Source of the DNA: CAYUAI01 sp964442745
Lineage (GTDB): Bacteria > Pseudomonadota > Gammaproteobacteria > S012-40
DNA length: 5,826 nt
Assembly (NCBI GenBank): GCA_964442745.1
Contig: CAYUAI010000153.1
Location: 1 to 5,826 of the forward strand
Reading direction: 5' to 3'
The stretch's first letter is position 1, and each line of letters begins with the position of its first letter. The position numbers and the translations under genes were made by a program. Positions 5,735 through 5,826 of the stretch are shown piece after piece. A model generated the notes under the pieces. That model made no database searches. It saw nothing but the letters and a program-made list of their open reading frames with translations, and was not told the DNA's origin.

Positions 5735-5826
5735 CATTTTTCTACCCGCTTTATTACGTCGAATTCGTCCCCGTTCCCCATCGGTGGCAATGACCACTTT
5801 ACACCCTTCAATCGAGGGTGCTATCA
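5672..5826 (-). pseudogene. Transposase-like remnant, cut by the MITE-like element and by the window edge
   Basis: A minus-strand frame enters from the right edge and is open to a TAA at 5672-5674. Its first part, before the element boundary near 5734, reads VVIATDGERGRIRRNKAGRK with KKG following. This resembles the DGGRIRIRxNKxGxKTKKGR region that I associate with ISKra4-like (or UPF0236-like) transposases, which normally continue for a few hundred residues more. Here it switches directly into MITE sequence and stops about 17 codons later, so the transposase is truncated. The family name rests on recall of one short motif and is tentative. More of the gene should lie to the right of the window. 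Confidence 0.45.

Overview
The window looks like chromosomal DNA of a gammaproteobacterium. The three central proteins are full-length relatives of Escherichia coli PrlC (OpdA), Gor and YrdA, and the codons are moderately AT-rich. The flanks are clearly more AT-rich and carry repeats and mobile-element debris. That mix fits an accessory-rich gammaproteobacterium, perhaps a host-associated one of the Legionellales type, but the exact taxon is an inference that I cannot settle from sequence alone.

Layout. The left edge (3-230, +) is the C-terminal end of an unrecognised protein. It is followed by a short MITE-like element (242-429) and then by a 35-bp repeat (449-483). A DUF1801 protein is encoded at 504-932 (-). 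Upstream of it lies a 177-bp segment bounded by short inverted repeats (948-1124), which contains the inverted partner of the 35-bp repeat (1008-1042). A bidirectional hairpin terminator (1203-1225) separates this accessory part from the housekeeping block.

The housekeeping block has oligopeptidase A (prlC, 1260-3311, -), divergent from glutathione-disulfide reductase (gor, 3587-4933, +), and then a gamma-class carbonic anhydrase-like protein (yrdA family, 5017-5553, +). The prlC/gor intergenic region holds plausible promoters for both directions. Functionally the block covers cytosolic peptide turnover, thiol redox balance and a trimeric zinc hexapeptide-repeat protein. They share a neighbourhood rather than an obvious pathway. 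E. coli also has gor and prlC close together.

One base after the yrdA stop codon a second MITE-like element begins (5555-5734), in the opposite orientation to the left one. Beyond it is a transposase-like reading frame that runs off the window and is cut at the element boundary. The most interesting structure is therefore a pair of inverted, related, terminally repeated elements bracketing about 5.1 kb that contains prlC, gor, yrdA and the DUF1801 gene. I see no CRISPR array, tRNA, rRNA or clearly new multi-gene system.
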